Positions 12,393-24,057 of a stretch of 64,000 nucleotides of DNA are shown here, piece by piece (positions within the stretch are counted from its first letter, which is position 1; every line of letters begins with the position of its first letter). The DNA comes from Monomorium pharaonis (Eukaryota > Arthropoda > Insecta > Hymenoptera > Formicidae), in contig NC_050471.1 in NCBI RefSeq assembly GCF_013373865.1, positions 5,679,307-5,743,306 of the forward strand, read 5' to 3'. Made by a program: the position numbers and the translations under genes. The notes beneath the pieces are model-generated. The model made no database searches. It was not told where the DNA came from and saw only the letters and a program-made list of their open reading frames with translations.

Positions 12393-15190
12393 TAGAGAGA
12401 ATGACATAGAACATAGAATAACGATAAAGGCTGTAGTTGGTCGAATTTGCTTGTATATCGATATTCTGTCTGCCAATTTCTATTATGAGCATGAATGAAT
12501 GCGAACTGTGCGATTGCGTTATCGACAAAAGAAATCGATCCTAGATATTTTCACAAGCGACATAATCGTCATTATACCATTACCAATTACTACTACCGCT
12601 CTGAAACTATCACTATCACTATCCTATTACTATTACTACTACTACAACTATTTACTACAGTACCTATTCTTCTGATCTTTAATTATTATTTTATTATTAC
12701 TCTTAATATTCTATCGCTATTATTTTAATTATATTATTATTAGTTTGTTCGTTGTAACTGTCTTTAACTACTCGCGAGTAGTTTTGTTTGCCACGACCGC
12801 TATTATTTTTACGATTTGCCGATTATAGTGATGGTTGGTGAATTAACATAGTCACTATTTCATAACGTGATTATTATTTAATGGACCGAGTGATTACATA
12901 GCACAAACTTTCCGATTGGACGCTTAGGAGATATGAATAGCTTAATTGCGTCTCCGACTTTACCTTTTCTAGAACAATTGAAAGGACCTCGTTGTTCTAA
13001 CTAGAGCGTGGATGAATTGAGGCCAACATTGTTCATCCTCGATTATTTCCATTTTGGACGATAATGTTTGAGCGTCCGTGTTCGTCGCCAATCGTGTCAG
13101 GTGGGCTTTTACCAAAGATCCTAAGTGTTTTCCGCCTGTTTTATCTGACCTTCTTGACATTTTAAGATCGCAAAGTGATTTCAAAGGGCATTTGCATGCA
13201 AGTAAATCTTGACAATGACAATCGCTACCAGCTTACGACATTCGTTTTGCCAATGCTGTTATCGCGCTCAAATCTTAACGTCCTGTAACGTTGATATTGT
13301 TTGTATGCGGATTGATTATATACCTGACAACGACCAATAAGATATTTTTGGCCTTCGCGTAGCAACAGCGACGTAGATGCAGCATTCAACAAGACGCTGC
13401 AAAGCATTGTAAAATCTATTTGACAGCTGATTGTGAGTTCATCTAGCGAAGTAAGACTTTTAATTGGATGGAACTTGGAACTATTTACATTCATTCAACT
13501 TTGTTACGTGGCTTTACCTTCGGCGTTGACCCTTTGGACGTGAAAAAAAAATGAAAATATGTTGCGACGTTGATTTTGATTCGAAAATTCCTATTAATTT
13601 TCGAGACAACATCATACGCATCCGGTATGCCTCGTTGCGCGTTTGTGAAGTTTTTCATCTCGGAAAGATTCTAGGCAAAATTGATCTAAATATCTTTGTA
13701 AATCCATATCTTTTAACCATTTATGAATGAAAATGATATTGTCCTCGCCAGTTGATATCGATAGAGAATTGTCACTGTCTAAGAGGAAAAAAAGATAAAT
13801 TTTTCCACAATCCAGAGAACATTTTAAAAGACGAAATAATTTTTCAATCAAAAGGGACAACGTCTGACCCTTTAAAGTGTTAATTTTTAACGAATACGAG
13901 AGAAGAGCAAGGGAGAGGAAAAACAGGAGGAGGAAGAGGAGGAGGAAGAAAAACTCTTCCCTTCGAATATATAATAACAGATGCGCAATAAAGCGGTAGT
14001 GAAAATCTCTAGTCCAGTGAGCGGCGGGTTTAGTCTGCCAATCCAAAAAGTATGATGAAAATAACGGAGTAAAAGCTTTTTCCTTTTTTCTCTCTATAAG
14101 TAAATGAAAGAGAGAGAATAGGGACAGATACAGAGAGAGACCGAGAAATTTTATTGTTGCGAAGATATGCAAATTATTGCGCGCGTCTGCCAGCGAACGG
14201 CGCATCCAAGATTCTATTAAATGAATTATATAACAATAGATTATTATTATTCTATTGATATAATACGTGCGACGATAAGGATCTGTTCTAAAATGTCGCT
14301 GACGCTGCGACGATAGAGCGAAAGGTGGAGAGAAAAATAGGGTAAGCATGCTTGAGATAATTACGACGAATGTTTATCATTATTGTCATCGTTATCGTTG
14401 TGATCAGCGTGAGTTGTCGTGTTATTCTGTCATCAATTTGGCAGCATTTTGATCATATCGCTCTACATTCATACGTATTTCTACTTTGATTTACTATTGC
14501 TCTTATTATTGTACGATTATGCGATTAACGATTGTTTAATTCGGCATTACTTGCGTTGCTTGGTACGTGAGAAAGAGAAAGAGTGTGAGTGTGAGTGCGA
14601 GTGTGTGTATCAGAGAAAAGAGAAAAAATACTTTCTTCTTTTTATCTTTTCTTTCTAATGTCCCTTTTTTAAATTTCTCACGAATCTCAGCGTTAACGCG
14701 CACAAGTACAGAACCGTACACAATTTTTACATCACATCTTACTATAATCGAAAGAGAGAAAACAAAAGTTTTATGCGCCATGCGAGAGTTTCTTCAACCG
14801 TAATGTAAAGATGCCGACCGAAATTTATACATATGTAATATAATTCGCGCAGCTGCATGCTGTTCCATACAATAAAAAGCCTATAATAATCTAAAAACGT
14901 TTTGTCTTTCCTTTTTCCTCTCGCGATTCTTTTAAAAATCTCATTGTTAAGAAACTTCTTCGAGTTTCTAATCAAAGAGATCAAGGTAAAGTTGCTCAAG
15001 CTTTTTTTATTATATTACAAAGACAAAAACTTTTATGTATAAAAACAAAATATATTAAATATGTACAAAAGGACGATACAAAACAATGTAAAAAGTCTAG
15101 AAAAATTGTATAATCGAATTAAAAAAAACGTTCATTTATCCCACCATGGTGCATGCGTTCTTAATGCATTGGCGAGTCTTTTAAAAGTGA
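11727..15190. other. neur 3' UTR/intergenic tract before the convergent tubulin gene
   Basis: GC-rich to about 12000, then AT-rich. It contains a long GA microsatellite (12321-12388), stretches rich in TAT/ACT triplets (12560-12760), and a possible polyadenylation signal (aataaa) near 14871. Part of it is likely neur 3' UTR, but no cleavage site can be fixed. Three unexplained minus-strand open frames lie at 12969-13184, 13225-13494 and 13612-14349; the last contains a SAM-like motif discussed in the findings. None can be built into a gene. Confidence 0.5.
12321..12388. repeat. (GA)n microsatellite
   Basis: A GA run of about 68 bases in the presumed neur 3' region. It produces Arg-Glu and Ser-Leu pseudo-frames on the two strands. 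Confidence 0.97.
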
Positions 15191-17171
15191 CTAAACTTCC
15201 TCGTCATCGCCGATATCCGGAGAATCCGTGCCGACTTCATTATAATCCTTCTCTAACGCAGCCATATCTTCCCTGGCTTCGTTAAATTCGATTTCGTCCA
15301 TGTTTTCGCCGACGTACCTGATGGGGCGTTACAATCCGCAAATAAGACCAATTCATGAGCAAATTTAGTTTCGCAAAATAAAAATCAGCGTAATTTACCA
15401 ATGAACGAAAGCTCGCTTGCTGAACATAAGGTCGAATTTTCGATTCAGTCGGGTCCACGCCTCCGCGATTGCCGTAGTATTCGCCAACATGGCCATGGCT
15501 CTTTGCACCTTTGCCAGATCACCACCTGGCACCACGGTTGGCGGTTGGTAGTTGATTCCTACCTATTATATCCAAACAGATAAAACGTCAGAATTGATGT
15601 TGAAAGTTTGAATATAATGTGCGAATTATTCCGAAGAAATTATATATATAGTTGAATTATCGGAATTTATTGCGAATTTATTTTACGTTGATAGCGAGAT
15701 AGAACTTTTACAGTTCATAATTCACAAATTATTCCAAATTCCTGCCTCAAAAAAGTACGAAAAAATGTTGCTAGAAAAAAGACCTTGAAACCCGTCGGAC
15801 ACCAATCAACGAACTGTATCGTCCTCTTGTTCTTGATGGTCGCGATGGAAGCGTTGACATCCTTCGGCACCACGTCGCCTCTATAGAGCAAGCAGCAGGC
15901 CATATATTTGCCTTTTCGCGGGTCGCATTTGACCATTTGCATGGCCGGCTCGAAGCAGGCCGAAGTGAGCTCCATCACGGTGAGCTGCTCGTGGTAGGCC
16001 TTTTCGATGGATACGATGGGTGCATAAGTCACTAGAGGGAAGTGTATTCTGGGATAGGGCACGAGATTCGTTTGGAACTCGGTGAGATCGATATTGAGGG
16101 CGCCATCGAACCTCAGAGAGGCCGTGATTGAGGATACAATCTGGCCTATCAGCCGATTCAGATTTGTGTATGTTGGCCGCTCGATGTCCAGATTGCGCCG
16201 GCAAATATCGTAGATAGCCTCGTTGTCTACGAGGAACGCGCAGTCGGAGTTTTCCAGCGTTGTATGGGTCATCAGGATTGCGTTGTAGGGTTCAACAACC
16301 GCTGTTGAGATCTGCGGTGATGGATATATGGCGAACTCCAGCTTCGCTTTCTTGCCGTAGTCTATGGACAGCCAATCCATCAGCAGACTAGTGAAACCGG
16401 ATCCGGTACCGCCACCAAACGCATGAAAGATGAGGAAACCCTGAAGACCGCCACACATGTCGGCTATCTTACGGATTCTGTCCAATACAAGAGCGATGAT
16501 CTCCTTGCCCAGAGTATAGTGGCCACGTGCGTAATTGTTTGCGGCGTCTTCTTTGCCAGAGATTAATTGTTCAGGGTGAAATAGCTGATTATACGTTCCC
16601 GTGCGTACTTCATCTAAAAAGCAATAATCATATTTGAATATTAATCATTTTATTATTGATTTCTTTAGTAAAATGAGTTTACCTATCACCGTCGGTTCGA
16701 GGTCGATAAAAACAGCCCTAGGTACGTATTTCCCACCGCCTGTCTCGCTAAAGAAAGTTTGGAAGCCCTCGTCGCTTGTATTACAGGTCTGCGGTGACAA
16801 CATTCCGTCGGGTTGTATGCCATGTTCCAGACAATAAAGCTCCCAGCAGGCGTTGCCCATTTGTACACCGCCTTGGCCGATGTGGATCGAAAGTACTTCG
16901 CGCTATCGGTTTCGATTAATTGATTTATCTTATTGCAAATCTATATCCTTTACCGTTAAAATAAACCGTACGAATTTTCGTTGTTTATAAATTCATATAT
17001 TTTTAATTTGAAATTATTCTTTTTTTTTAACATTCGAAGTTTTATCGAGGTTATAATAGCGCATATTAATCCTAAATGATTTGGTATTTTATCACGCGGT
17101 AAAGTGTGATTTATGATTTTCAACATACTAAATGTGCAAATAATTAAACTACATTTTTCGGTATTTACCAT
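15191..17171 (-). CDS. Divergent alpha-tubulin
   Basis: Exons in transcription order: 17169-17171 (the ATG alone, followed by gtaaat), 16683-16902, 15784-16613, 15399-15562 and 15191-15317 (stop TAG); 447 residues. An intron straight after the initiator Met is common in tubulin genes. It carries the tubulin GTP-binding signature GGGTGSG, the alpha-specific DLTEFQTNLVPYPRIHF segment with the catalytic Glu (Glu254 in standard numbering), and CDPRKGKYMACCLLYRGDVV. Alpha-tubulin pairs with beta-tubulin to form microtubules. Two features are unusual. The K40 loop (around residues 34-48, MLSPQTCNTSDEGF) has no lysine, so the luminal acetylation site is absent. The C-terminus ends DDEEV, not in Tyr or Phe, so the detyrosination cycle cannot apply. 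It is therefore probably a specialised isotype, perhaps germline or axonemal (inference). No frame damage is seen. Confidence 0.95.
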
Positions 17172-17913
17172 TTTGAAGACTCGTTAGTTCACAATAAGTG
17201 GGATAAAAGAGCGCTATTGGCACCGGAAATATTTGACGCGGATTGATGACGAGACGAATGAAATTTGTTTCGCGATTTTCTTTCTCGTTATCCATGGAAA
17301 CGACCAAAAATAAAAGTGTAAAAGTGTAATAATAAATTTTTAAAGATATAGTTCTTTTACTGTAAAATACTGTCGACTGTTGCATCACAAAAAAACTCAG
17401 TTAAAAAATTAAAGTTGATAATTCTCTCAACACAATATTTTTATCAAATACCGAGAATTTAAAAATATTGAATTCGATATATTATTTTTAAAAAAATAGG
17501 TATTTTCTAAAATTACAAGGAATATGTAAGGAATCCTATAGTAGCAGAAGGAAGTTAATTAAGACTGTTAGTTAACTATAACAATACTATCAATAAAAAA
17601 TACGAAACGATTAATGTAAAATCTTTTTATCTTTTTTTGGATTAAAAAATAATATGTACTTGTATATCAAATATATATATATACGTATATGTTAAATTAA
17701 TAAACAATTAAAAATGTATAACAATGTTATTAATATGCATTACGCCTCTTGTCATTAATCCTATTTCTAAAAGGCACATTTAATTCTTTTACTCATAATA
17801 ATTAGCATAAATAAATGGATTATTGGCAGTATATGGCTTGTAAAAATCTCTGTATAAGATTAGGCAGAGATAGTATTATTATATTTTGGTCAGAACGTGA
17901 AAACAAGCGTAGA
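17172..17913. other. Spacer upstream of tubulin, no gene seen
   Basis: An AT-rich tract of about 740 bp between the tubulin ATG and the RSU1 stop codon, both genes on the minus strand. It should hold the tubulin promoter and 5' UTR and the RSU1 3' UTR. I see no clear core promoter motif. Confidence 0.5.
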
Positions 17914-19850
17914 TCAACGAGCACGTGAAATTTTCTTGCTCTTGTCGTTCTCGATGGCAGGTGGTGGACCTTTGGCACTTTGATGTCGATTGTAAACGCT
18001 GAAAAAAGCATCAAATACTTATTGTAAAAGTTTTCTTCCAATCAGAATTTAATTCACTCTGAAGCATTAGAAGTGTAAAAATCGTACAAAAACATATTTA
18101 AAATATGTTCATTTTCCCAAGTGTTTACTTTTTAAGAACACGCTATGCAGTAGCTTTCTAATAAACACCTACTATCGATATGTTTCCGAGCGAATGTAGT
18201 CCATGACGTGAGATATGCCCACTTGCAACTGATCGCCAATCGGAGTAACCCACGGATTGAACTCCATTCGGAACACCGCTTTGTTACTCACCAAATCCAG
18301 GTTCCCTGTAATGTAAATTATGCGATACACGTTTTGCTCAGCTATTACTGTAATATGATCATATGCATTGTCGTATTTTATTTACCTATCTCGGGAGGCA
18401 ACACCGTCAAACGGTTTCCCTGAATATGGAGTTCTCTAAGACGTATCAACTCGCCGATTTCTTTCGGTAGTTCGATCAGATCGTTTTCCCTTAATACGAG
18501 CTGAAATGTTTCGAAAAATCGAGAGAGTTTCGTCAAAGAAAACGAAATATTTTTTTAAATAAAGCTGTAAAACTACAAAAGTTGTGGAATTCTCTTACAA
18601 TCTGGAGATTCTTCAATTGGCCGATTTCAGGTGGTAGATATTCGAAATCGTTGTCGGCAAGATAGAGTGCTCTTAGAGTCTCTAAAAAAGGACAAATTGA
18701 TTTTTGCAAAGAGATGCATATTTAGACGGTTTAACAACGGTGACTGACCCATCATGAAGAAATTTCCTGGTAGGTTCTTCTCACTGAGATTGTTGTACGT
18801 CAGGTCCAACACCTCGAGGACTGGAAACGCGCCGAAACCGCGAGGAAGCACATCTAACCGGTTCATTCTGTCGGAAGTTAAGTTGCTAATAGAGCTAAGA
18901 ACATACAGGGAAGAAACACACTCTACAGAACTGTACTGACCCTACATTCAAGATCCTCAACTTTGGCATTTGCGATAGAGATATAGGCAGTTCGGTGATA
19001 TGATTGTTGAAGAGATTCAGTATCTCTAGGTTGGCTAGATTAGCGAGACCCGGTGGTACCGCTGTGTATAAAAAATCACAATTATCGTGTTGTATCGACT
19101 GAATTACCGAGCGCTATAATAAGCTTGAGGAAATCCTCACCTTGAATTTTATTGTGACTTAGCGTCAGCCTCGTTACGTTATTCATATTCACTGAAACAC
19201 GCGAAAACTTCTGTAAGTTTTTTTTCATCCTAGTAAATAACGAGCAAGAGTCTAAGAAAAAGTTTTTGCACAAATATTTATTATAATTTTATTAGTATAC
19301 GCAAAAAAAATTGATTTTATTTGTAATGCTATTTTGTCATCAAGTTTACAAATAAATATTACGCCACTCTACATCTTTATAGAAAAATCAAGAGTAAACA
19401 AAAAATTAAACAATTTTTAAAACAAAAAGAGAATTATGCTTAAACTTTATATACAAACTTTATACTCGAACGTGGTAATAGAACAAAATATATTCTATAA
19501 AATTAAAAAAAATTTTTGATAACACTTTGATATGTGAAACTGTTTATCTTTAGTCAAATTTAAAAGGCGGGCAAGCGCGCGCGCATGCGCCGACCCGCCC
19601 ACGTGATCCGGTTCACGCACAGATGGCCGTAGATGCGGATTGCGGTATTGCGGAGCGAGAGAGAACGAGCCGCGAGCGACAAGTTGCCTAATTTGGCGAT
19701 GGTCGCGGTGACGTGCGCGCGAGGACGCGCTGATGAGGACTCACGCAATCCCGGCATCTCCTCGAACGTCGCGATACCCTTGTCCGCGAGATCCAGCTCG
19801 GGATTCTGGATCTCCCGGGCCTCGTCCAGCACCTTCTTCGCCTTCGACAT
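17914..19850 (-). CDS. RSU1: Ras suppressor protein 1 (leucine-rich repeat adaptor, fly icarus)
   Basis: Eight exons: 19745-19850, 19141-19191, 18941-19061, 18749-18867, 18599-18681, 18386-18500, 18173-18305 and 17914-17998 (stop TGA). They encode 270 residues, against about 277 in human RSU1. The start MSKAKKVLDEAREIQNPELD matches the family N-terminus. About seven leucine-rich repeats follow, with family-specific blocks such as MNRLDVLPRGFG, LEVLDLTYNNLSEKNLPGNF and LHIQGNRLTVLPPEI. The tail NPWVTPIGDQLQVGISHV ... ETYRYVYNRHQ ... DKSKKISR is diagnostic. RSU1 binds the LIM protein PINCH in the ILK-PINCH-parvin complex at integrin adhesions and restrains Ras/JNK signalling. The exon 7 donor (gtaggt at 18172) was chosen because it removes two in-frame stops and restores the conserved Tyr-Arg-Tyr. 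Confidence 0.95.
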
Positions 19851-20121
19851 CTTCCCCGCAGGAATACACGACACTGGCGCGGTCTGATTCATTGCGCGCG
19901 CAATCGCCGTTGCCACAGCAGAGAGTCGGAGTAAATCGGAGGAGTCGGCGTGTTATTGCCGCTACTCTCCGGCGCAACTGCTTTGTTTTCAGTGTCGTCA
20001 GATGGCGGTTCTTGTGTCTCTCTCTTTTTCTCACTGATATAAATTACTGTTATTTATTTGATTTCAATAAAAAGAATAAACAAAAATTTGACATGTAATA
20101 AAACACAATTAATGGTTCATA

Positions 20122-20240
20122 TTCTGAACTCACATTTATCATTAAATGCATCTCTAAATGTGCCTATCAGCCAATAAGATGTCATCTTAGGCACATTTAA
20201 TTAGAGGTATGTACATTTAGCGATAAATGTGAGTTCAGAA
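20122..20240. mobile_element. Short fold-back element, about 119 bp
   Basis: Terminal inverted repeats begin ttctgaactcacattta (left, from 20122) and end with the complement at 20240. An inner inverted pair (ctctaaatgtgcct near 20152 and aggcacattt near 20190) makes nearly the whole unit fold on itself. There is no coding capacity. It is probably a MITE. Confidence 0.65.
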
Positions 20241-20821
20241 CCAATGACTTTAGGGTAAGGCTTTTGTTTTCTTATTAAAAAACATTGTCAATGATGTCCC
20301 TAGCTTCCCCTCTACTCTGATATTCATCAAAACGGAATCATTTATCGTATAAATTTATTCCACTTTATTCATTGTACTTTTATTTTTAAGGCGATCTTGA
20401 AGCAACGAAGGAAAAATATTCTCCAAAACAAATTAAAAATATTATATATTAAGTGGCATTACCAATTGTTATGAATAGTACATAAATGACAATTCTATGT
20501 GCAAAAGCAAGTGTAATTTTGAATTTCTTTTTTCTTTTAGTATTCTACTGTTGTCACTATATATTACTTTGATTATGTAAAAGGAATTGCAATTCTGTAC
20601 AGCTATTTCGAAAAAATATGAAATACTATTTTAATCGACAAATATTCTGCTTTAGCATTTCCGGAGTTATAACATTTTTATTCATACATACAGATAAATT
20701 AAAAATAAATAGAATAATGTAATAATGTAAATACTTCAAGTGTAATATAGACAAGCTGCACTGCTAAATTGCAATAAGTTAAAATGAGAAAACTATTATC
20801 TTATTTTAATGCAAAGACTGA

Positions 20822-20954
20822 TCCATGTATGCGGTGAGCTCCGGCAAACGCATGCGGTGACCAATCAGCAGGTCGGATTCCGGCAAGTCACAGCAAGCGC
20901 TTGAATTCTGATTGGTCACCGCATGCGTTTGCCGGAGCTCACCGCATACATGGA
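20822..20954. mobile_element. Perfect hairpin element with 47-bp arms
   Basis: Bases 20822-20868 and 20908-20954 are exact reverse complements over 47 bp, separated by a 39-base loop. The arms contain the block gcggtgagctccggcaaacg. The element is GC-rich within AT-rich DNA. Perfect arms suggest recent insertion or recent gene conversion. It is most simply a young MITE; a transcribed hairpin is possible but unproven. Confidence 0.7.
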
Positions 20955-21247
20955 GTCTTAGCATTACTTCGCTAATTTAATGGAGTTATAAACTATAAAT
21001 GGCTATAAAGAACAGACCAAATATTATAGCTATTTATTACAGCGCTCGGTCGTAGATTTTTCATTGAATTCACCCATTAGAAAATGTTATATTAAATTAA
21101 TCAATTCACAACGTGAACAATTTGACGTCATTCATATTATACTAATGAAGACGTTAATAAATTGGAATTTAATTAGTGCGCACGTGTGAAGTTGACGAAT
21201 CAGATTGTAAATCCGAGAGCGATGTTCATTTTCATGTATAATCACCA

Positions 21248-21426
21248 GGGGCTCTATTCTTGAATTTATTCGCAAGAGAAACGTATTCGCAAATTCTGTT
21301 CTTACAGAAAAGTTAGAAATTTATTGGCTATCGTATGGCTATTAACCAATAAACTTACAACTTTCTGTTAGAGCGAGTATTTGCGTATACGTTTCTCTTG
21401 CGAATGACTTCAAGAATCGGGCCCCT
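21248..21426. mobile_element. Fold-back MITE, first of two tandem copies
   Basis: A 179-bp unit with terminal inverted repeats: gggg-ctctattcttgaat and attcgcaagagaaacg on the left, with the complement (cgtttctcttgcgaat ... attcttg) at the right end. The interior is also partly palindromic (gttagaaatttattggct). By eye it is identical to the next unit. Confidence 0.7.
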
Positions 21427-21605
21427 GGGGCTCTATTCTTGAATTTATTCGCAAGAGAAACGTATTCGCAAATTCTGTTCTTACAGAAAAGTTAGAAATT
21501 TATTGGCTATCGTATGGCTATTAACCAATAAACTTACAACTTTCTGTTAGAGCGAGTATTTGCGTATACGTTTCTCTTGCGAATGACTTCAAGAATCGGG
21601 CCCCT
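21427..21605. mobile_element. Fold-back MITE, second tandem copy
   Basis: This is the same 179-bp unit repeated head-to-tail, with no difference that I can see from the first copy. It ends about 200 bp upstream of the proposed first exon of the SINA-like gene, so it could lie in that gene's promoter region. Confidence 0.7.
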
Positions 21606-21808
21606 GGAGTTTTTCTCTCCATCGTGAGGATAGGACTCTACGCGTGGTAAACCTGTGCAAACTGTAATGTGGCGACGGGGAAATCCGGGAAGGGAGTTAA
21701 CTTTTGTAGAGAACATTTTGTAAAGGATACGTTACCGGCTACTTCTGTCTTTTCAAAACATTGTCGCTTTGTGCTCGTATTTCGGACTCTAAATACGTGC
21801 AAAACACG

Positions 21809-23646
21809 ATGGAGGAGATTCGAGTCATGGTACAGTATTGCACACGTCGATATATTTTTACGTGTCAACGCGATTTCTTCCGTAGATTCATTTCCTTTTT
21901 AATGTCAACTATGTTTACAAGTTATCAGCAGATCTTAGTTGGCAACTGATAAATAATGTTATCGTCATTCAATTAAATTGATTGAAATAAGTATATTAAA
22001 AATAATGAAAATGTATAAAAAATATGAAAGCCAAATGACAAGATAGCTATTTAAAAAATTATTAAAAATAGAGATGATAAATATATCTAAGATTTGTAAT
22101 GTATTGTTATCACGTATTGCTTTTAAAACATCAGCTATATGTTAAAAAATATATATATATTATGCTAAAGTAGAACATTTAATCAATTAAAATAGTATTT
22201 TACATATAAATTTATAAGTATGTATATATAAAATTATCATATTCTAAGTGATTCCACAATTTCATAATGTTTCCAACCAGTGGTGTGATGCACTGGAGGA
22301 ATTACTTCAATGTCCCGTGTGCCTGGAAGCATCGCAAGGTGTAAAAGTCCAATGTATAAATGGACATCACATATGTAATCAATGTAGAATACAGTTGCAT
22401 ATATGCCCCATATGCAAGTCTTCCTTTATGGAAACAAGAAATTTGGCAGTGGAACAAATTTCAGCTAAATTAGAGGATATAAAGGTATAATTTTTGTTTT
22501 TAGTTGTTGTAACAATAATAAGCCGCTTGGAAAATAATGTTACTTTTTTAAAAATAATAATAATTGTATGTCTGTAATGGTAATGGTAATGTTACATTTT
22601 TATAGAAATAGAAATAGATTTTATATGGAACTTGTCAAATAAATAATTGGATGCCAATTCCATTGTCTTTAAAAAATTCAAAATTTCATGAAAAAATAAT
22701 GAAAACGTAACAGTAATAGCAACACATTATTTTTATAAAGTAAAATAATGTTTCCTAATAATACAAGATTAAGAATAATAAAATAATGATCGATACAATT
22801 TTAAGTGAGATATTTTTTCATAAAACATGGTGAAACAAGATGACTAGGACAGTATAATTTTTAATAAAAATAATGTTTCTTAGATATCTCTACTGCATCC
22901 ATATCATGCACTCAATAGAAGAATCCTACATAATAAGATTTGTGTGGCCACTCAAACCGACGATGTTTGCATGCCTTCCATTGCCTGTCAAACGGAATCT
23001 ATAAATGAAGCTAATGAAATTACTCTGAGAAATGAACGACAAAATTTGGTGACAAATTTAGCACCTAGAGTTGGAAAGGGGTCATACCCGTGTCGTATTG
23101 GATCTTGCGTGATGGAATTGCCACATGGAAGAATGATTGGTCATTTGAGATATCATCATAAAGATGTATTTTATGAGGTAGAAAATATTATATACAACAA
23201 ATATAATCGCGGATGCGATTATATTTATAATAAATTATATGTGTATATGTGTAAGTGTATATATGTTATATGTGTTTCTCTCGAATCAATAGCTAATAGT
23301 AATAATCAAGATTCTTGATTTTTTAATTAATGATATTAATATTTTTCAAGATTATAATTTTTACGATTAATTGTAATTATAGTTCAATGCAAAAGATAAT
23401 GTATTAAAAAAACGATGGAATCTGGAATACATCTTAAATCAGGATTACGATTTCGCTTTTCACATCAAAGAGATGGGTCTGTTTTTTTTAAATGTCTCCA
23501 TAAGCCAGATAGGTGACTTAACTGCTTTTTTAGAAATTGTCAATTGTATTGCTGTAGCCAAGCAATTCACGTACACATTTGAAGCAGTCGGAGCATTTAA
23601 TGCTTCAGGTTCATATAATGGCCCGGTAAGATTATGACCATATTTA

Positions 23647-23697
<51 letters not shown>

Positions 23698-24057
23698 ATT
23701 TGTATATGGGGCGCTCATTTCTTTAATATTTAATATTGAAAAATAGGGTTATAATTATTTTTTTATAAATGATGTTAACATTTTTTTAACATTTTATGTT
23801 TAATGTTGAATGTTATTGCTTAATAATAATAATAACAACACGTTAAGATAACTTATATTTCCAAACAGGTAAAATCATGCAGATCACCAAGGCAGAGTTA
23901 TGCAAATGACTGTTTGCGCATACGCGAAAATAACATGCGCCTTATAATTGACAATAAAAATTATTTTCATTGTAATCTAATGATAAAGCGTAAAACTGAT
24001 TACAGAGCGCAAAATAACGCTCCAATGAATCCTCTTAGCAACATAGTGAATATTTAA
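21809..24057 (+). CDS. SINA/SIAH-like RING E3 ubiquitin ligase
   Basis: Supported exons: 22281-22484, 22884-23177, 23383-23625 and 23869-24057 (stop TAA). The first carries a C3HC4-type RING (CPVCLEASQGVKVQC ... CPICKSSF). The second has a SIAH-type zinc-finger remnant (YPCRIGSC ... GHLRYHH). The third and fourth form the TRAF-like substrate-binding domain, with SIAH blocks GLFFLNVSISQIGDLTAF, AKQFTYTFEAVG and GPVKSCRSPRQSYANDCLRI, and end in a Lys/Arg-rich segment (LMIKRKTDYR). There is no in-frame ATG upstream of the RING in its exon. ATG at 21809 in a 21-nt exon (donor at 21830, acceptor at 22279-22280) restores phase and gives 316 residues, but this first exon is inferred. SIAH proteins are dimeric ligases that target substrates for proteasomal degradation. 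This is a divergent paralogue rather than canonical sina. Confidence 0.85.
23648..23697. repeat. (TG)n microsatellite in SINA-like intron
   Basis: A TG run of about 50 bases, interrupted once by a TA step, just after the donor of the third supported exon. Confidence 0.9.

Larger units (their letters stand above)
19851..21808. other. RSU1/SINA-like intergenic spacer rich in fold-back elements
   Basis: GC-rich next to RSU1 (to about 20000, likely its promoter/5' UTR), then AT-rich and occupied by four hairpin-forming elements annotated separately. Outside them I see no gene. The far end should contain the promoter of the divergent SINA-like gene. Confidence 0.6.

Noticed and set aside
13612..14349. 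245-codon minus-strand open frame as a whole gene
   Set aside because: Most of it is low-complexity Leu/Phe/Ser from GA- and AT-rich DNA, with no family similarity. Only the SAM-like end is kept, as a weak finding.
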